This document shows, in pieces, positions 15,501-30,500 of a DNA stretch of 64,000 nucleotides. The position numbers were made by a program, and so were the translations under genes. Source of the DNA: Synaphobranchus kaupii (lineage: Eukaryota; Chordata; Actinopteri; Anguilliformes; Synaphobranchidae); NCBI GenBank assembly GCA_029718625.1, contig CM056395.1, positions 19,122,309 to 19,186,308 on the forward strand, written 5' to 3'. Under the pieces are notes generated by a model, which ran no database searches, was not told the DNA's origin, and saw only the letters and a program-made list of their open reading frames with translations. The stretch's first letter is position 1. Every line of letters begins with the position of its first letter.

Positions 15501-18500
15501 ACAACTGCAGCCCCCACTACAACTTCTGCACCCAGTACAACAGCAGTTCCCACTACAACTGCAGCCCCCACTACAACAGCAGCCTCCACTGCAACTGCAG
15601 CCCCCACTACAACTTCAGCACCCAGTACAACAGCAGTTCCCACTACAACTGCAGCCCCCAGTACAACAGCAGCCCCCACTACAACAGCAGCCTCCACTGC
15701 AACTGCAGCCCCCACTACAACTGCAGCCCCCACTACAACTGCAGCTCCCACTACAACAGCAGCCTCCACTACAACTGCAGCACCCACTACAACTGCAGCA
15801 ACAACAACTGCAGCCCCAACTACAACTTCAGCCCCCACTACAACTGCAGCACCCACTACAACTTCAGCCCCTGTGACAACTGCAGCACCCAGTACAAGTG
15901 CAGCCTCCACTACAACTGCAGCCCACGCTACAACAGCAGCCCCCACTATAACTGCAGCCCTCACTACAACTTCAGCCCCCACTACAACTTCAGCACCCAC
16001 TACAACAGCAGCTCCGACTTCAAGAGCAGCCTCCACTACAACAGCAGCCCACACTACAACAGCAACCCCCACTACAACAGCATCTCCCACTACAACTGCA
16101 GCAACAACCACAACTCCAGCTCTGACAACAACACCAGTTCTCACTACAAATGCAGCCCCAACTACGTCTGCAGCACCCACTACAACTGCAGCCCCGACAA
16201 CAACCCCAGTTCCCACTACCACTGCAGCACCCAGTACAACTGAAGTCCCCACTACAACTTCAGCCCCAACTACAACTGCAGCCCCCACTACAACAGCAGC
16301 CTCCACTACAACTGCAGCACCCACTACAACTGCAGCAACAACAACTGCAGCCCCAACTACAACTTCAGCCCCCACTACAACTGCAGCACCCACTACAACT
16401 TCAGCCCCTGTGACAACTGCAGCACCCAGTACAAGTGCAGCCTCCACTACAACTGCAGCACCAACAACAACTGCAGCCCTCACTACAACTTCAGCCCCCA
16501 CTACAACTTCAGCACCCACTACAACAGCAGCTCCCACTTCAAGGGCAGCCTCCACTACAACAGCAGCCCACACTACAACAGCAACCCCCACTACAACAGC
16601 ATCTCCCACTACAACTGCAGCACCAACCACAACTCCAGCTCCAACAACAACACCAGTTCTCACTACAACTGCAGCCCCAACTATGTCTGCAGCACCCACT
16701 ACAACTGCAGCCCCGACAACAACCCCAGTTCCCACTACCACTGCAGCACCCAGTACAACTGCAGTCCCAACTACAACTGCAGCCCCCACTACAACTGCAG
16801 CACCCACTACAACTTCAGCACCCACTACAACAGCAGTTCCCACTACAACTGCAGCCCCCACTACAACAGCAGCCTCCACTGCAACTGCAGCACCCACTAC
16901 ACCTGCAGCACCAACAACAACTGCAGCCCCAACTACAACTTCAGCACCCACTACAACAGCAGTTCCCACTACAACTGCAGCCCCCACTACCACAGCAGCC
17001 CCCACTACAACAGCAGCCTCCAATGCAACTGCAGCCCCCACTACAACTGCAGCACCAACAACAACTGCAGCCCTCACTACAACTTCAGCCCCCACTACAA
17101 CTTCAGCACCCACTACAACAGCAGTTCCCACTACAACTGCAGCCCCCACTACAACAGCAGCCTCCACTGCAACTGCAGCACCCACTACACCTGCAGCACC
17201 AACAACAACTGCAGCCCCCACTACAACTTCAGCACCCAGTACAACAGCAGTTCCCACTACAACTGCAGCCACCACTACAACAGCAGCCCCCACTACAACT
17301 TCAGCACCCACTATAACAGCAGCTCCCACTTCAAGGGCAGCCTCCACTACAACAGCAGCCCACACTACAACAGCAACCCCCACTACAACAGCATCTCCCA
17401 CTACAACTGCAGCACCAACCATAACTCCAGCTCCGACAACAACACCAGTTCTCTCTACAACTGCAGCCCCAACTACGTCTGCAGCACCCACTACAACTGC
17501 AGCCCCGACAACAACCCCAGTTCCCACTACCACTGCAGCACCCAGTACAACTGCAGTCCCAACTACAACTGCAGCCCCCACTACAACTTCAGCACCCACT
17601 ACAACAGCAGTTCCCACTACAACTGCAGCCCCCACTACAACAGCAGCCCCCACTACAACAGCAGCCTCCACTGCAACTGCAGCTCCCACTACAACTGCAG
17701 CACCAACAACAACTGCAGCCCTCACTACAACTTCAGCCCCCACTACAACTTCAGCACCCACTACAACAGCAGCTCCCACTTCAAGAGCAGCCTCCACTAC
17801 AACAGCAACCCCCACTACAACAGTATCTCCCACTACAACTGCAGCACCAACCACAACTCCAGCTCCGACAACAACACCAGTTCTCACTACAACTGCAGCC
17901 CCAACTACGTCTGCAGCACCCACTACAACTGCAGCCCCGACAACAACCCCAGTTCCCACTACCACTGCAGCACCCAGTACAACTGCAGTCCCCACTACAA
18001 CTTCAGCCCCAACTACAACTGCAGCCCCCACTACAACTGCAGCCCCCACTACAACTGCAGCTCCCACTACAACAGCAGCCTCCACTACAACTGCAGCACC
18101 CACTACAACTGCAGCAACAACAACTGCAGCCCCAACTACAACTTCAGCCCCCACTACAACTGCAGCACCCACTACAACTTCAGCCCCCGTGACAACTGCA
18201 GCTCCCACTACATCAGCAGCCTCCACTACAACTGCAGCCCACACTACAACAGCAGCCCCAACTACAACTGCAGCCCCCACTACAACTTCAGCCCCCACTA
18301 CAACTTCAGCACCCACTACAACAGCAGCTCCCACTTCAAGAGCAGCCTCCACTACAACAGCAGCCCACACTACAACAGCAACCCCCACTACAACAGCATC
18401 TCCCACTACAACTGCAGCAACAACCACAACTCCATCTCCGACAACAACACCAGTTCTCACTACAAATGCAGCCCCAACTACGTCTGCAGCACCCACTACA

Positions 18501-21500
18501 ACTGCAGCCCCGACAACAACCCCAGTTCCCACTACCACTGCAGCACCCAGTACAACTGAAGTCCCCACTACAACTTCAGCCCCAACTACAACTGCAGCCC
18601 CCACTACAACTGCAGCCCCCACTACAACTGCAGCTCCCACTACAACAGCAGCCTCCACTACAACTGCAGCACCCACTACAACTGCAGCAACAACAACTGC
18701 AGCCCCAACTACAACTTCAGCCCCCACTACAACTGCAGCACCCACTACAACTTCAGCCCCCGTGACAACTGCAGCTCCCACTACATCAGCAGCCTCCACT
18801 ACAACTGCAGCCCACACTACAACAGCAGCCCCAACTACAACTGCAGCCCCAACTACAACTTCAGCCCCCACTACAACTTCAGCACCCACTACAACAGCAG
18901 CTCCCACTTCAAGAGCAGCCTCCACTACAACAGCAGCCCACACTACAACAGCAACCCCCACTACAACAGCATCTCCCACTACAACTGCAGCAACAACCAC
19001 AACTCCATCTCCGACAACAACACCAGTTCTCACTACAAATGCAGCCCCAACTACGTCTGCAGCACCCACTACAACTGCAGCCCCGACAACAACCCCAGTT
19101 CCCACTACCACTGCAGCACCCAGTACAACTGAAGTCCCCACTACAACTTCAGCCCCAACTACAACTGCAGCCCCCACTACAACAGCAGCCTCCACTACAA
19201 CTGCAGCACCCACTACAACTGCAGCAACAACAACTGCAGCCCCAACTACAACTTCAGCCCCCACTACAACTGCAGCACCCACTACAACTTCAGCCCCTGT
19301 GACAACTGCAGCACCCAGTACAAGTGCAGCCTCCACTACAACTGCAGCACCAACAACAACTGCAGCCCTCACTACAACTTCAGCCCCCACTACAACTTCA
19401 GCACCCACTACAACAGCAGCTCCCACTTCAAGGGCAGCCTCCACTACAACAGCAGCCCACACTACAACAGCAACCCCCACTACAACAGCATCTCCCACTA
19501 CAACTGCAGCACCAACCACAACTCCAGCTCCAACAACAACACCAGTTCTCACTACAACTGCAGCCCCAACTATGTCTGCAGCACCCACTACAACTGCAGC
19601 CCCGACAACAACCCCAGTTCCCACTACCACTGCAGCACCCAGTACAACTGCAGTCCCAACTACAACTGCAGCCCCCACTACAACTGCAGCACCCACTACA
19701 ACTTCAGCACCCACTACAACAGCAGTTCCCACTACAACTGCAGCCCCCACTACAACAGCAGCCTCCACTGCAACTGCAGCACCCACTACACCTGCAGCAC
19801 CAACAACAACTGCAGCCCCAACTACAACTTCAGCACCCACTACAACAGCAGTTCCCACTACAACTGCAGCCCCCACTACCACAGCAGCCCCCACTACAAC
19901 AGCAGCCTCCAATGCAACTGCAGCCCCCACTACAACTGCAGCACCAACAACAACTGCAGCCCTCACTACAACTTCAGCCCCCACTACAACTTCAGCACCC
20001 ACTACAACAGCAGTTCCCACTACAACTGCAGCCCCCACTACAACAGCAGCCTCCACTGCAACTGCAGCACCCACTACACCTGCAGCACCAACAACAACTG
20101 CAGCCCCCACTACAACTTCAGCACCCAGTACAACAGCAGTTCCCACTACAACTGCAGCCACCACTACAACAGCAGCCCCCACTACAACTTCAGCACCCAC
20201 TATAACAGCAGCTCCCACTTCAAGGGCAGCCTCCACTACAACAGCAGCCCACACTACAACAGCAACCCCCACTACAACAGCATCTCCCACTACAACTGCA
20301 GCACCAACCATAACTCCAGCTCCGACAACAACACCAGTTCTCTCTACAACTGCAGCCCCAACTACGTCTGCAGCACCCACTACAACTGCAGCCCCGACAA
20401 CAACCCCAGTTCCCACTACCACTGCAGCACCCAGTACAACTGCAGTCCCAACTACAACTGCAGCCCCCACTACAACTTCAGCACCCACTACAACAGCAGT
20501 TCCCACTACAACTGCAGCCCCCACTACAACAGCAGCCCCCACTACAACAGCAGCCTCCACTGCAACTGCAGCTCCCACTACAACTGCAGCACCAACAACA
20601 ACTGCAGCCCTCACTACAACTTCAGCCCCCACTACAACTTCAGCACCCACTACAACAGCAGCTCCCACTTCAAGAGCAGCCTCCACTACAACAGCAACCC
20701 CCACTACAACAGTATCTCCCACTACAACTGCAGCACCAACCACAACTCCAGCTCCGACAACAACACCAGTTCTCACTACAACTGCAGCCCCAACTACGTC
20801 TGCAGCACCCACTACAACTGCAGCCCCGACAACAACCCCAGTTCCCACTACCACTGCAGCACCCAGTACAACTGCAGTCCCCACTACAACTTCAGCCCCA
20901 ACTACAACTGCAGCCCCCACTACAACTGCAGCCCCCACTACAACTGCAGCTCCCACTACAACAGCAGCCTCCACTACAACTGCAGCACCCACTACAACTG
21001 CAGCAACAACAACTGCAGCCCCAACTACAACTTCAGCCCCCACTACAACTGCAGCACCCACTACAACTTCAGCCCCCGTGACAACTGCAGCTCCCACTAC
21101 ATCAGCAGCCTCCACTACAACTGCAGCCCACACTACAACAGCAGCCCCAACTACAACTGCAGCCCCCACTACAACTTCAGCCCCCACTACAACTTCAGCA
21201 CCCACTACAACAGCAGCTCCCACTTCAAGAGCAGCCTCCACTACAACAGCAGCCCACACTACAACAGCAACCCCCACTACAACAGCATCTCCCACTACAA
21301 CTGCAGCAACAACCACAACTCCATCTCCGACAACAACACCAGTTCTCACTACAAATGCAGCCCCAACTACGTCTGCAACACCCACTACAACTGCAGCCCC
21401 GACAACAAACCCAGTTCCCACTACCACTGCAGCACCCAGTACAACTGCAGTCCCCACTACAACTTCAGCCCCAACTACAACTGCAGCCCTCACTACAACT

Positions 21501-24500
21501 GCAGCCCCCACTACAACTGCAGCTCCCACTACAACAGCAGCCTCCACTACAACTGCAGCACCCACTACAACTGCAGCAACAACAACTGCAGCCCCAACTA
21601 CAACTTCAGCCCCCGTGACAACTGCAGCTCCCACTACATCAGCAGCCTCCACTACAACTGCAGACCACACTACAACAGCAGCCCCAACTACAACTGCAGT
21701 CCCCACTACAACTTCAGCACCCACTACAACAGCAGTTCCCACTACAACTGCAGCCCCCACTACAACAGCAGCCTCCACTGCAACTGCAGCACCCACAACA
21801 CCTGCAGCACCAACAACAACTGCAGCCCCCACTACAACTTCTGCACCCAGTACAACAGCAGTTCCCACTACAACTGCAGCCCCCACTACAACAGCAGCCT
21901 CCACTGCAACTGCAGCACCCACTACACCTGCAGCATCAACAACAACTGCAGCCCCCACTACAACTTCAGCACCCAGTACAACAGCAGTTCCCACTACAAC
22001 TGCAGCCCCCAGTACAACAGCAGCCCCCACTACAACAGCAGCCCCCACTACAACAGCAGCCTCCACTGCAACTGCAGCCCCCACTACAACTGCAGCTCCC
22101 ACTACAACAGCAGCCTCCACTACAACTGCAGCACCCACTACAACTGCAGCAACAACAACTGCAGCCCCAACTACAACTTCAGCCCCCACTACAACTGCAG
22201 CACCCACTACAACTTCAGCCCCTGTGACAACTGCAGTACCCAGTACAAGTGCAGCCTCCACTACAACTGCAGCCCACGCTACAACAGCAGCCCCCACTAT
22301 AACTGCAGCCCTCACTACAACTTCAGCCCCCACTACAACTTCAGCACCCACTACAACAGCAGCTCCCACTTCAAGAGCAGCCTCCACTACAACAGCAGCC
22401 CACACTACAACAGCAACCCCCACTACAACAGCATCTCCCACTACAACTGCAGCAACAACCACAACTCCAGCTCCGACAACAACACCAGTTCTCACTACAA
22501 ATGCAGCCCCAACTACGTCTGCAGCACCCACTACAACTGCAGCCCCGACAACAACCCCAGTTCCCACTACCACTGCAGCACCCAGTACAACTGAAGTCCC
22601 CACTACAACTTCAGCCCCAACTACAACTGCAGCCCCCACTACAACAGCAGCCTCCACTACAACTGCAGCACCCACTACAACTGCAGCAACAACAACTGCA
22701 GCCCCAACTACAACTTCAGCCCCCACTACAACTGCAGCACCCACTACAACTTCAGCCCCTGTGACAACTGCAGCACCCAGTACAAGTACAGCCTCCACTA
22801 CAACTGCAGCACCAACAACAACTGCAGCCCTCACTACAACTTCAGCCCCCACTACAACTTCAGCACCCACTACAACAGCAGCTCCCACTTCAAGGGCAGC
22901 CTCCACTACAACAGCAGCCCACACTACAACAGCAACCCCCACTACAACAGCATCTCCCACTACAACTGCAGCACCAACCACAACTCCAGCTCCGACAACA
23001 ACACCAGTTCTCACTACAACTGCAGCCCCAACTATGTCTGCAGCACCCACTACAACTGCAGCCCCGACAACAACCCCAGTTCCCACTACCACTGCAGCAC
23101 CCAGTACAACTGCAGTCCCAACTACAACTGCAGCCCCCACTACAACTGCAGCACCCACTACAACTTCAGCACCCACTACAACAGCAGTTCCCACTACAAC
23201 TGCAGCCCCCACTACAACAGCAGCCTCCACTGCAATTGCAGCACCCACTACACCTGCAGCACCAACAACAACTGCAGCCACCACTACAACTTCAGCACCC
23301 ACTACAACAGCAGTTCCCACTACAACTGCAGCCCCCACTACAACTGCAGCCCCCACTACCACAGCAGCCCCCACTACAACAGCAGCCTCCACTGCAACTG
23401 CAGCCCCCACTACAACTGCAGCACCAACAACACCTGCAGCCCTCACTACAACTTCAGCCCCCACTACAACTTCAGCACCCACTACAACAGCAGTTCCCAC
23501 TACAACTGCAGCCCCCACTACAACAGCAGCCTCCACTGCAATTGCAGCACCCACTACACCTGCAGCACCAACAACAACTGCAGCCACCACTACAACTTCA
23601 GCACCCACTACAACAGCAGTTCCCACTACAACTGCAGCCCCCACTACAACTGCAGCCCCCACTACCACAGCAGCCCCCACTACAACAGCAGCCTCCACTG
23701 CAACTGCAGCCCCCACTACAACTGCAGCACCAACAACAACTGCAGCCCTCACTACAACTTCAGCCCCCACTACAACTTCAGCACCCACTACAACAGCAGT
23801 TCCCACTACAACTGCAGCCCCCACTACAACAGCAGCCTCCACTACAACAGCAGCTCCCACTTCAAGAGCAGCCTCCACTACAACAGCAACCCCCACTACA
23901 ACAGTATCTCCCACTACAACTGCAGCACCAACCACAACTCCAGCTCCGACAACAACACCAGTTCTCACTACAACTGCAGCCCCAACTACGTCTGCAGCAC
24001 CCACTACAACTGCAGCCCCGACAACAACCCCAGTTCCCACTACCACTGCAGCACCCAGTACAACTGCAGTCCCCACTACAACTTCAGCCCCAACTACAAC
24101 TGCAGCCCCCACTACAACTGCAGCCCCCACTACAACTGCAGCTCCCACTACAACAGCAGCCTCCACTACAACTGCAGCACCCACTACAACTGCAGCAACA
24201 ACAACTGCAGCCCCAACTACAACTTCAGCCCCCACTACAACTGCAGCACCCACTACAACTTCAGCCCCCGTGACAACTGCAGCTCCCACTACATCAGCAG
24301 CCTCCACTACAACTGCAGCCCACACTACAACAGCAGCCCCAACTACAACTGCAGCCCCCACTACAACTTCAGCCCCCACTACAACTTCAGCACCCACTAC
24401 AACAGCAGCTCCCACTTCAAGAGCAGCCTCCACTACAACAGCAGCCCACACTACAACAGCAACCCCCACTACAACAGCATCTCCCACTACAACTGCAGCA

Positions 24501-27500
24501 ACAACCACAACTCCATCTCCGACAACAACACCAGTTCTCACTACAAATGCAGCCCCAACTACGTCTGCAACACCCACTACAACTGCAGCCCCGACAACAA
24601 ACCCAGTTCCCACTACCACTGCAGCACCCAGTACAACTGCAGTCCCCACTACAACTTCAGCCCCAACTACAACTGCAGCCCTCACTACAACTGCAGCCCC
24701 CACTACAACTGCAGCTCCCACTACAACAGCAGCCTCCACTACAACTGCAGCACCCACTACAACTGCAGCAACAACAACTGCAGCCCCAACTACAACTTCA
24801 GCCCCCGTGACAACTGCAGCTCCCACTACATCAGCAGCCTCCACTACAACTGCAGACCACACTACAACAGCAGCCCCAACTACAACTGCAGTCCCCACTA
24901 CAACTTCAGCACCCACTACAACAGCAGTTCCCACTACAACTGCAGCCCCCACTACAACAGCAGCCTCCACTGCAACTGCAGCACCCACAACACCTGCAGC
25001 ACCAACAACAACTGCAGCCCCCACTACAACTTCTGCACCCAGTACAACAGCAGTTCCCACTACAACTGCAGCCCCCACTACAACAGCAGCCTCCACTGCA
25101 ACTGCAGCACCCACTACACCTGCAGCATCAACAACAACTGCAGCCCCCACTACAACTTCAGCACCCAGTACAACAGCAGTTCCCACTACAACTGCAGCCC
25201 CCAGTACAACAGCAGCCCCCACTACAACAGCAGCCCCCACTACAACAGCAGCCTCCACTGCAACTGCAGCCCCCACTACAACTGCAGCTCCCACTACAAC
25301 AGCAGCCTCCACTACAACTGCAGCACCCACTACAACTGCAGCAACAACAACTGCAGCCCCAACTACAACTTCAGCCCCCACTACAACTGCAGCACCCACT
25401 ACAACTTCAGCCCCTGTGACAACTGCAGTACCCAGTACAAGTGCAGCCTCCACTACAACTGCAGCCCACGCTACAACAGCAGCCCCCACTATAACTGCAG
25501 CCCTCACTACAACTTCAGCCCCCACTACAACTTCAGCACCCACTACAACAGCAGCTCCCACTTCAAGAGCAGCCTCCACTACAACAGCAGCCCACACTAC
25601 AACAGCAACCCCCACTACAACAGCATCTCCCACTACAACTGCAGCAACAACCACAACTCCAGCTCCGACAACAACACCAGTTCTCACTACAAATGCAGCC
25701 CCAACTACGTCTGCAGCACCCACTACAACTGCAGCCCCGACAACAACCCCAGTTCCCACTACCACTGCAGCACCCAGTACAACTGAAGTCCCCACTACAA
25801 CTTCAGCCCCAACTACAACTGCAGCCCCCACTACAACAGCAGCCTCCACTACAACTGCAGCACCCACTACAACTGCAGCAACAACAACTGCAGCCCCAAC
25901 TACAACTTCAGCCCCCACTACAACTGCAGCACCCACTACAACTTCAGCCCCTGTGACAACTGCAGCACCCAGTACAAGTACAGCCTCCACTACAACTGCA
26001 GCACCAACAACAACTGCAGCCCTCACTACAACTTCAGCCCCCACTACAACTTCAGCACCCACTACAACAGCAGCTCCCACTTCAAGGGCAGCCTCCACTA
26101 CAACAGCAGCCCACACTACAACAGCAACCCCCACTACAACAGCATCTCCCACTACAACTGCAGCACCAACCACAACTCCAGCTCCGACAACAACACCAGT
26201 TCTCACTACAACTGCAGCCCCAACTATGTCTGCAGCACCCACTACAACTGCAGCCCCGACAACAACCCCAGTTCCCACTACCACTGCAGCACCCAGTACA
26301 ACTGCAGTCCCAACTACAACTGCAGCCCCCACTACAACTGCAGCACCCACTACAACTTCAGCACCCACTACAACAGCAGTTCCCACTACAACTGCAGCCC
26401 CCACTACAACAGCAGCCTCCACTGCAATTGCAGCACCCACTACACCTGCAGCACCAACAACAACTGCAGCCACCACTACAACTTCAGCACCCACTACAAC
26501 AGCAGTTCCCACTACAACTGCAGCCCCCACTACAACTGCAGCCCCCACTACCACAGCAGCCCCCACTACAACAGCAGCCTCCACTGCAACTGCAGCCCCC
26601 ACTACAACTGCAGCACCAACAACAACTGCAGCCCTCACTACAACTTCAGCCCCCACTACAACTTCAGCACCCACTACAACAGCAGTTCCCACTACAACTG
26701 CAGCCCCCACTACAACAGCAGCCTCCACTGCAACTGCAGCACCCACTATACCTGCAGCACCAACAACAACTGCAGCCCCCACTACAACTTCAGCACCCAG
26801 TACAACAGCAGTTCCCACTACAACTGCAGCCACCACTACAACAGCAGCCCCCACTACAACTTCAGCACCCACTACAACAGCAGCTCCCACTTCAAGGGCA
26901 GCCTCCACTACAACAGCAGCCCACACTACAACAGCAACCCCCACTACAACAGCATCTCCCACTACAACTGCAGCACCAACCACAACTCCAGCTCCGACAA
27001 CAACACCAATTCTCACTACAACTGCAGCCCCAACTACGTCTGCGGCACCCACTACAACTGCAGCCCCGACAACAACCCCAGTTCCCACTACCACTGCAGC
27101 ACCCAGTACAACTGCAGTCCCCACTACAACTTCAGCCCCAACTACAACTGCAGCCCCCACTACAACTGCAGCCCCCACTACAACTGCAGCTCCCACTACA
27201 ACAGCAGCCTCCACTACAACTGCAGCACCCACTACAACTGCAGCAACAACAACTGCAGCCCCAACTACAACTTCAGCCCCCACTACAACTGCAGCACCCA
27301 CTACAACTTCAGCCCCCGTGACAACTGCAGCTCCCACTACATCAGCAGCCTCCACTACAACTGCAGCCCACACTACAACAGCAGCCCCAACTACAACTGC
27401 AGCCCCCACTACAACTTCAGCCCCCACTACAACTTCAGCACCCACTACAACAGCAGCTCCCACTTCAAGAGCAGCCTCCACTACAACAGCAGCCCACACT

Positions 27501-30500
27501 ACAACAGCAACCCCCACTACAACAGCATCTCCCACTACAACTGCAGCAACAACCACAACTCCAGCTCCGACAACAACACCAGTTCTCACTACAAATGCAG
27601 CCCCAACTACGTCTGCAACACCCACTACAACTGCAGCCCCGACAACAACCCCAGTTCCCACTACCACTGCAGCACCCAGTACAACTGCAGCCCCCACTAC
27701 AACTGCAGCCCCCACTACAACTGCAGCACCCACTACAACTGCAGCAACAACAACTGCAGCCCCAACTACAACTTCAGCCCCCGTGACAACTGCAGCTCCC
27801 ACTACATCAGCAGCCTCCACTACAACTGCAGCCCACACTACAACAGCAGCCCCAACTACAACTGCAGCCCCCACTACAACTTCAACACCCACTACAACAG
27901 CAGTTCCCACTACAACTGCAGCCCCCACTACAACAGCAGCCTCCACTGCAACTGCAGCACCCACAACACCTGCAGCACCAACAACAACTGCAGCCCCCAC
28001 TACAACTTCTGCACCCAGTACAACAGCAGTTCCCACTACAACTGCAGCCCCCACTACAACAGCAGCCTCCACTGCAACTGCAGCACCCACTACACCTGCA
28101 GCATCAACAACAACTGCAGCCCCCACTACAACTTCAGCACCCAGTACAACAGCAGTTCCCACTACAACTGCAGCCCCCAGTACAACAGCAGCCCCCACTA
28201 CAACAGCAGCCTCCACTGCAACTGCAGCCCCCACTACAACTGCAGCCCCCACTACAACTGCAGCTCCCACTACAACAGCAGCCTCCACTACAACTGCAGC
28301 ACCCACTACAACTGCAGCAACAACAACTGCAGCCCCAACTACAACTTCAGCCCCCACTACAACTGCAGCACCCACTACAACTTCAGCCCCTGTGACAACT
28401 GCAGCACCCAGTACAAGTGCAGCCTCCACTACAACTGCAGCCCACGCTACAACAGCAGCCCCCACTATAACTGCAGCCCTCACTACAACTTCAGCCCCCA
28501 CTACAACTTCAGCACCCACTACAACAGCAGCTCCCACTTCAAGAGCAGCCTCCACTACAACAGCAGCCCACACTACAACAGCAACCCCCACTACAACAGC
28601 ATCTCCCACTACAACTGCAGCAACAACCACAACTCCAGCTCCGACAACAACACCAGTTCTCACTACAAATGCAGCCCCAACTACGTCTGCAGCACCCACT
28701 ACAACTGCAGCCCCGACAACAACCCCAGTTCCCACTACCACTGCAGCACCCAGTACAACTGAAGTCCCCACTACAACTTCAGCCCCAACTACAACTGCAG
28801 CCCCCACTACAACAGCAGCCTCCACTACCACTGCAGCACCCAGTACAACTGAAGTCCCCACTACAACTTCAGCCCCAACTACAACTGCAGCCCCCACTAC
28901 AACAGCAGCCTCCACTACAACTGCAGCACCCACTACAACTGCAGCAACAACAACTGCAGCCCCAACTACAACTTCAGCCCCCACTACAACTGCAGCACCC
29001 ACTACAACTTCAGCCCCTGTGACAACTGCAGCACCCAGTACAAGTGCAGCCTCCACTACAACTGCAGCACCAACAACAACTGCAGCCCTCACTACAACTT
29101 CAGCCCCCACTACAACTTCAGCACCCACTACAACAGCAGCTCCCACTTCAAGGGCAGCCTCCACTACAACAGCAGCCCACACTACAACAGCAACCCCCAC
29201 TACAACAGCATCTCCCACTACAACTGCAGCACCAACCACAACTCCAGCTCCAACAACAACACCAGTTCTCACTACAACTGCAGCCCCAACTATGTCTGCA
29301 GCACCCACTACAACTGCAGCCCCGACAACAACCCCAGTTCCCACTACCACTGCAGCACCCAGTACAACTGCAGTCCCAACTACAACTGCAGCCCCCACTA
29401 CAACTGCAGCACCCACTACAACTTCAGCACCCACTACAACAGCAGTTCCCACTACAACTGCAGCCCCCACTACAACAGCAGCCTCCACTGCAACTGCAGC
29501 ACCCACTACACCTGCAGCACCAACAACAACTGCAGCCCCAACTACAACTTCAGCACCCACTACAACAGCAGTTCCCACTACAACTGCAGCCCCCACTACC
29601 ACAGCAGCCCCCACTACAACAGCAGCCTCCAATGCAACTGCAGCCCCCACTACAACTGCAGCACCAACAACAACTGCAGCCCTCACTACAACTTCAGCCC
29701 CCACTACAACTTCAGCACCCACTACAACAGCAGTTCCCACTACAACTGCAGCCCCCACTACAACAGCAGCCTCCACTGCAACTGCAGCACCCACTACACC
29801 TGCAGCACCAACAACAACTGCAGCCCCCACTACAACTTCAGCACCCAGTACAACAGCAGTTCCCACTACAACTGCAGCCACCACTACAACAGCAGCCCCC
29901 ACTACAACTTCAGCACCCACTATAACAGCAGCTCCCACTTCAAGGGCAGCCTCCACTACAACAGCAGCCCACACTACAACAGCAACCCCCACTACAACAG
30001 CATCTCCCACTACAACTGCAGCACCAACCATAACTCCAGCTCCGACAACAACACCAGTTCTCTCTACAACTGCAGCCCCAACTACGTCTGCAGCACCCAC
30101 TACAACTGCAGCCCCGACAACAACCCCAGTTCCCACTACCACTGCAGCACCCAGTACAACTGCAGTCCCAACTACAACTGCAGCCCCCACTACAACTTCA
30201 GCACCCACTACAACAGCAGTTCCCACTACAACTGCAGCCCCCACTACAACAGCAGCCCCCACTACAACAGCAGCCTCCACTGCAACTGCAGCTCCCACTA
30301 CAACTGCAGCACCAACAACAACTGCAGCCCTCACTACAACTTCAGCCCCCACTACAACTTCAGCACCCACTACAACAGCAGCTCCCACTTCAAGAGCAGC
30401 CTCCACTACAACAGCAACCCCCACTACAACAGTATCTCCCACTACAACTGCAGCACCAACCACAACTCCAGCTCCGACAACAACACCAGTTCTCACTACA

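Larger units (their letters stand above)
18860..28489 (+). repeat. 9.7-kb higher-order repeat, copy 1
   Basis: This 9.63-kb segment is nearly identical to 28,490-38,209. The landmarks 19324, 21355, 22501, 23236, 24547, 25693, 26428 and 27595 all recur exactly 9,720 bp later. Differences I noticed are single substitutions (near 18,998, 23,430 and 27,009) and one 90-bp insertion in copy 2. The left edge lies where GCCCCAACT (near 18,846) stops matching GCCCTCACT (near 28,476). Confidence 0.85.
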